From: Calycina herbarum
Taxonomy: Eukaryota; Ascomycota; Leotiomycetes; Helotiales; Pezizellaceae
Direction: 5' to 3'
DNA: 64,000 bases
Assembly (NCBI GenBank): GCA_001414485.1
Contig: LLEY01000224.1
Span: 19,281-83,280, forward strand
The number at the start of each line of letters is the position of its first letter. Position 1 is the stretch's first letter. A model generated the notes under the pieces. It saw only the letters and a list, made by a program, of their open reading frames with translations. It made no database searches and was not told the origin of the DNA. Below are positions 58,578-64,000 of this stretch, piece by piece. The translations under genes were made by a program, and so were the position numbers.

Positions 58578-59604
58578 GTGTTATTGAGGCTATGAACATC
58601 ATTTCGCATTTTTCGATATTGCTTGAACGGGGTGGCGTGTGGGACTATATGTAAATCATAATTAGAGAAAAATCAATGTCTTTAGTTACTATTCTAATAT
58701 GACTTGACCGAGCACTAATAACAGAAGGTCACCGATAGCTTTGTATATAGCAACCGTATTCATGTATTTGGTGTTTGTACTGAGCTTTTATTTATAAAAG
58801 TCGAACCTCAAGCCAAGACAGCCATTCCCCCCATCGCATTCCGCGTCTTCCATCAATATATCAGTAACCTCCTCCATGTGATTAATCTCCTTCGGCTCCC
58901 TCAGTATAATCTCTTCCCCTCTCTCCTCTCCTATCCTCTTCCGTCTCTCTCTGCTCCTCGCCTCCGCTGGATCCTCTTCCAAGTCTTACCATATATTTTG
59001 CGATTGGGTTAAGCACGTGGGTTACTCGTCGTGTCGCATTCATGGCTTTTGCTCCGCCATCTTCACGACCTTTGACACTCTTGGTGTTCTTTGGGAATTT
59101 TCGTGTTATATATTGGTATAAAAGGAGAACTCGGAATGGATTCTTAGATTCTCCCCGAGCCTCGTCGCTGATATGAGAAGTTGGCGGTCCGAGTCTGTCG
59201 CATCGGTGTCTTCGGGGATAAGAGTATTGATTTCTCGGTGAAGAAAACACCGTGTTTGACTTGATTGTTTCTCATGGGGCTTTCTTTATCTTGAAGGAAA
59301 ATAGATAGTGACGAGATCCAAAAGATAGGGATTGCAATGCGGGCCTGCAAATACTCTCGCTTGGAACTAGTCGTAGGTGAATATTAACATACTCGATAAA
59401 ATATACCGCCTCTTGGCTCCTCCTGATTGGATGCAGAGTTTGAACCAAGCTAAACACCAACGGAACCAAAAGAAAAATATCCAAAAAAATCCAAAAAAAA
59501 TAATCCCTCAGATCCCTCTTCTCGTGCACAACGGTGTGACTTTTGAGCGCTGCTAAACCAGTCCCTAAGGAGGGAGGGCGGCCGCCTGCTCTGCACTTGT
59601 CCTA
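58578..59604. other. Region with weak minus-strand frames only
   Basis: Frames at 58788-58982 and 58882-59250 are Glu/Arg-rich and overlap in different frames; no splice solution was convincing. Confidence 0.35.
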
Positions 59605-61250
59605 AAGGCCACTTGCGTATCCTCTTACGAGGTTCGAATATATCGCTTTATAGTATTACCCGCGGTTCGCTCACACGCCAGGATATCGCCGAAGCACCAA
59701 TCCTGTCAGTAGCGCCAATGTTTCCATTGCACCAACCTATGTGTAAGACCTAACAGCACACGTGTACATGCCCTCCATTTTGCTATTTGTGGCTATAAAA
59801 CAAAGTGTGGGTTTGTGGGGGTGTATCCACTTTTACGGGAGAATTTCGCTTAAATTCCGACGACGGTGAAGGTCAACGACACAGGCTGCTCCCATACTCT
59901 CAGTGCAGTCTTGCGATGCCGCACATGGACTTACTCAAATAGCTTAGCGCTTTATTACTGTACAAATCCTCTTTATAAACGAAGAATATTGCATTGATGG
60001 TCTCGATTATCAATATACGGTACTTGAAATCAGATTTATCAAAAAGTATGGAGTAAACAAAATTGACTTGTTTTCAGTGACAAAATGTACTGAGACCACT
60101 GATTTTATTCGAGAAACCACCTAATTACTTCATCAATCTAAATGCGACATCCTCAATCAGAACTCCTCCCTCTTCATCAACCTCCTCCTCGTCATTGGCC
60201 TCCTTCTCCTTGGTCTCCTTTCCAGAAATGCTTGGTACACCACACTGTAACTTCCGCAAGGCCTTCTTCTCAGCCGTCTCCTTCTTTTTCTTCACCGCAA
60301 GCTTCTTCCGAATATGACCATTGAGCTTCTTCTTTGGTTGATATTGTGAGGTTTGAGTTTGGGTTTGGGTTAAGCTTGGTGTTGGTGACAGCGAAGTGGT
60401 AGGCTCTTGTTGCGCGACGGATATAGCCTTGCGCATCTCGTTCTTCTTTTGGCGGCGCTCTTTCTGGAGTAGTTTGTGCAGGTTTTCGCGCTAAATTATC
60501 TCTTAGTATGTTCTGAATAGAACAGAGAGAATTGCTAACCTTTGCCTCTCTTGTCATATACTGTGATTTCTCACTGATCACTGGCTTTTGTGGGAGGATG
60601 GAGTCTGGTCTATCCTTCTGGAGGAACTCGGCCTCTGGAACAGGTGCGCGCAAGTCGCGGCTTCGGAGTGTACGCGTTAGTTTTGGCTTTGTGAATTGTG
60701 ACATGATTGATATGTTGTAGGTGGTATTTGAAGGTGGGTTGTCAAAAAAGACGAGCTGATCAGAATCGAAGTGGTGGGCGGAGAAAAAAAGTGTTCCCAG
60801 GCCCCTCTTTAGCGAGTAAATGGCTAAGTGAATGTCAACAAAATGTAATCCCGCAGAAAGCCCTTGATATAAGATTCTGTCGCCGTTCCAAATACACCAG
60901 TTTAGTCTTGTGTCTGATAAAGTTTTACTATAAAGTCTAGGGTAATTAACTTGTTTCAACGGAGTGACTATTACAATTTAATATAATAAATAATAATTGT
61001 AACAAGCATTCTCGCAAGTAGTTTTGTTTGAATTCAAGTATTCTAGATCGTTGAGGTAATATCTCTTGGTAATTATGGATCCGTAGATAGTTGTATGGAG
61101 AATTGTCAGAAGTCTTGAATCTAAGCTCAGTAATATAATATACCTGTACTTATTGGTTCGATTTACTGAGGTTATATGGTACTCTCAACGATCTTACGAC
61201 GTTCTTAAATTTTTAAAAATTAGAATACAAAGTGGTCGGTGCCATCCCTG
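59605..61250. repeat. Segmental duplication, copy 2
   Basis: Ordered, diverged homology to 31550-33240 in the same orientation, including the Lys-rich gene, its promoter and downstream non-coding blocks. Confidence 0.75.
60125..60704 (-). CDS. Lys-rich nuclear-type protein, duplicated (copy 2)
   Basis: Exons 60704-60540 and 60490-60125 with a 49-bp intron (GTTAGC...TTTAG) give 176 aa. It begins MSQFTKPKLTRTLRSRDLRAPVPE, then KPVISEKSQYMTREAK at the exon end. The second exon has RENLHKLLQKERRQKK, a Thr/Gln-rich linker, a basic KKLNGHIRKKLAVKKKKETAEKKA stretch split across its length, and an acidic tail ending AFRLMK. Intron position and order of motifs match copy 1 at 32007-32582, but sequence identity outside the first exon is low. 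The tail is less acidic than in copy 1. Function unknown; nuclear location is inferred from composition. Confidence 0.6.
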
Positions 61251-61563
61251 CTAGCTCCACGATAGAGCTGCCTTCCTTTGGCGAGTGAATAGCGAGCCTA
61301 GGCTAGCTCAACTCCAGGCTCTATAAAGACTGCTTACCCCTCCACAATAAGCCAACCTTCTTAGTTTCCAGGCTTTGCAGTGACTGCCATCGGTATGTAC
61401 CATATTCCAACATGCTGTCTCACTCAGTGTCTAACAAGAAGCAGCCTCAAAAAAAGTCGCAACAATGACTCCCATCACTGAAGAAGCTACGAACCACGAG
61501 ATGTCCCTTGTGCTTTAACATGCCAGCCAGCAACTCTCCGCAGAGACGTCAAACACTTACAGC
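61251..61563. other. Promoter/5' UTR of the 2EXR gene
   Basis: About 310 bp; no gene seen. Confidence 0.35.
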
Positions 61564-62383
61564 ATGTCTCATGATCAGCTCGTTGATCCAACCCTCAAAT
61601 TTTTATCACCACAATTCCCTCTGACCTTCCACCGTTTTCGCCTTCTTCCGACAGAAATTCGATACCGCATTTGGGGACTCGCGTGCTACTTCCAACGTAC
61701 GATACGAATAATGGGCATATCAGGGTGTCAAAGAGAGTACATCGAGACTTTCGCAACACCAGTTCGCGACCCCGGAATATTCCGCGTGAGTCGAGAAAGC
61801 AGAATGATAGCAAAAAACATCTATAAGCCACTATTTCCCGCATCGCCTTGGTCTGCCGCGGTCAGTTTCAGCCCTGCTGTTGATACGGTTTCGATCGATT
61901 TCGATGGCAAGTACCGGTGTGTTGTGCGAGGTGATGGCCACAATCTCATTGACCATGAGATCTCGAAGAGACTTTCTGCTGGCGCCAGTGCAGCAATCGA
62001 AAAGTTGGAGTTGCGTTTTCCTGTGTATGAAGAGACAAGACACGGTGGTCTAAATGGCGTGAGTGGGCTTTCTTGTGCTAATGTGGATGGTTGGCATCTT
62101 GAATACCCTGGTGGGAATGATTGGAGCATGTTTTGTAACTTGAAGACTTTAACGGTATACCGTACTAACTGAGAAGTTTCCTGCCTTTTGGGGACAGTGG
62201 ACTCCCCTAAGTAGAAGAAGTACGAAGCGAAGAACTGATATTCTCAAGGACCATCTTGTGGAAGCATTTGGGGCTTCGAAGGCGAAGAAACCAGATGTAT
62301 TCCGACCGTATATTGTAGTAGAGGATGTAGATGGCTACAAGGCGACGGATCACGGAGACACAACTGGAGAAGGGGGTTGTTGA
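61564..62383 (+). CDS. 2EXR-domain protein (258 aa)
   Basis: Exons 61564-62154 and 62198-62383 with a 43-bp intron (GTATAC donor, TACTAAC branch, GGACAG acceptor). Near residues 18-40 the fungal 2EXR signature appears: FPLTFHRFRLLPTEIRYRIWGLA. It is followed by VRDPGIFRVSRESRMIAKNIY and the FSPAVDTVSIDF strand. The region resembles an F-box-like helical start with a beta-rich remainder; 2EXR proteins are abundant in Leotiomycetes and functionally uncharacterised. Reading through the intron would end the protein at YRTN (62172). The spliced form adds a basic segment and an ordered tail, which I prefer. Confidence 0.75.
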
Positions 62384-64000
62384 GCATGTGGCGGAAAGTG
62401 AAAACTGAGGGACTGGATATAGGAAAGCAGAAGTACAACATGGATCCCCTGAACACACTAGCCACTAAACTGGTCCCAATTTAGTAATTCGCCAGGATCA
62501 ATGAAAATTTACTTTATTATTTGTCTTTTGTATACCATTATTGAACTTGAATCTATAATCCGAATTGTGCAGCAACAGTATTTGTAGTAGCCATTAAACA
62601 CCCTTAATTTAAACGACATAAACCCTTCCTTTTAACAATAAATAACTTCACAGCATCTACTTCAATGTCCCATATTCCATAAGGAGTGTTTCGGAATTCC
62701 TCAATACAATATCACATCAAAGAGTATTCAACGGAAAGCGAAGGTACCGACCACCTTCAACAATCCAGAAGTTTCACCCTTTGGAACTCCCTTCATAAAG
62801 ATAGAAAACAAACAAAACTTACCTCTCAAGAGCCTCGGTATCACCCTTCTACCTACCTCCAAACAAGTTTCAAACAAACCCTTTCTGGCAAAAGCTCAAG
62901 ATAACTATCTTTCTGAAACAGAGTAGCTCAAAAACACCATGATCAGAGACCTCAACCCTCTCCACTCTTCCCGTAAAGCCAAAGACCTTACTTCAATTAT
63001 CCAAAACCTTCTAGCATCCATAAGTTCGAACACTCTTCAAATAAAAACTTTATTCCAAAAGCTCCAGGCTAATTAAAAGATCCAAACAAAGTAACCTAAA
63101 GTAATCATGATCATCCTCTACCAACCACCTTTAGTCCTCTCGCAAGCCCAAATCTCCTAAATCAATTAATCTAAAACCTTTAGTGCAATATCTTCTAGTA
63201 AATATACATACCTCAACAACAAGAATACCCAAAAGACTATACATCTAATCTCCCACCCAATAGTCCTAGTATACACAGTACATTCAACTTAATCGAACAA
63301 ACTACCTCACTGAATAGTATGTAACCCCACTCATCTTATCATTGTTTTCTCTCAAATACAAATATTTAACCTCTATAATCTGGGACTTTTAGGATAATTT
63401 ATTTTCATAGACGTTGCTCAGACAGTTTCCAAGGAGAGCTGTCAAAAGACGATATATCTTTATCCCATCTCATGAGCAGCTCCATACAAGACGAACACCT
63501 ATCACTCTCCCGCTTTCCTATACAACTAGCTGCATCACGGCCAATGAACGCACAAAGAAGAACCCCCTTTCCATCGCTTAACAACCAATACGATCCACCT
63601 CAAGGATGTCACTCCTCTCAAATGACCCAAAACATCATACACCAACAAGAATCTCACAAGTCCAATCACAATCCAAACGGTGCTTAAATAGTAGTATCGC
63701 TGGCATGTATCATTGTATCAGTATTATCTAAACAGCCCCCACTCCCCCCCTCCCCCTTCCCGCTATCTATCAACCCCTCTCATCGCTTTCTCTCGCTACC
63801 ACAACCAATCTTCCATATACAAAAAAACACAACCCAAAACCCCCCATTCTCGCTCTGCTCTCATATCAAGCCCATCATCAACTCTCCCCATCCCAACCAA
63901 CCAAGCATCGCAAAAAAAATATCCCACATGCAAGCTGCCGCAAAAACAAAAAAAGAAAAAAGGTATCAAGGTATCACAAATGCACTCTATACCCCAGCCC
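62384..64000. other. Terminal stretch without a supported gene
   Basis: About 1.6 kb, AT-rich and then C-rich low complexity near 63,740-63,960. A 71-codon plus frame at 63472-63687 has no recognisable feature. The C/A-rich end may be the 3' UTR of a minus-strand gene or 5' region of a gene outside the window. Confidence 0.45.

Noticed and set aside
58788..59250. Glu/Arg-rich minus-strand frames as a two-exon gene
   Set aside because: The only donor/acceptor pair would leave an intron shorter than about 20 bp; no convincing model.

Overview
The window is eukaryotic and looks like a filamentous ascomycete, most likely Leotiomycetes/Helotiales. Genes are split by short introns of about 43-120 bp with GT(A/R)NGT donors, CTNAC/CTAAT branch sites and YAG acceptors. 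Gene families are typically fungal (TIM17, LSB5, COQ5, 2EXR, HR-PKS, Git3-type GPCR), and old transposons carry C-to-T/G-to-A decay that resembles repeat-induced point mutation (RIP). The species is not identified. Exon models were made by eye from splice signals, reading frame and family resemblance.

Layout. 1-5,900: the 3' end of COQ5, a small charged protein, an intronless rutA-type pyrimidine monooxygenase with GATA sites upstream, a multi-pass membrane protein and a small one-TM protein. 5,900-17,600: a large membrane protein, a possible small CxxC protein, a peroxisomal enoyl-CoA isomerase with a GC-AG intron, a Git3-like GPCR broken by two frameshifts, an interstitial telomere-like repeat and a secreted Ala/Ser/Lys-rich protein. 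17,600-28,900: TIM17, an MDR oxidoreductase with an 11-nt microexon, a secreted EEP phosphatase/nuclease with a lectin-like tail and a UDP-glycosyltransferase. 29,200-42,000: a frameshifted conserved hypothetical, a Lys/Glu-rich gene inside a duplicated block, a RIP-decayed Tc1/mariner element, LSB5 and a long acidic protein.

42,400-52,100 is a decayed accessory island. It holds a chromodomain pseudogene, an SDR, the 3' half of a highly reducing polyketide synthase (ER-KR-ACP only, frameshifted), a protein kinase with a premature stop, a RIP-decayed Fot1/pogo transposon with terminal inverted repeats, and a foldback/MITE-like element. The PKS remnant starts within a few bases of the kinase 3' end, which marks a deletion or rearrangement junction. 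From 52,700 to the end there are a coiled-coil one-TM protein, a small conserved protein, an F-box protein, a trypsin-fold pseudogene, the second copy of the Lys-rich duplicated block and a 2EXR-domain gene. The last 1.6 kb shows no convincing gene.

Housekeeping genes (mitochondrial import, ubiquinone synthesis, endocytosis, beta-oxidation) are intact and interleaved with decaying accessory genes. I found no evidence for a wholly new multi-gene system. The strongest unusual points are the fungal rutA, the truncated PKS junction, the direct segmental duplication, the microexon, the GC-AG intron and the two RIP-decayed DNA transposons with readable terminal repeats.
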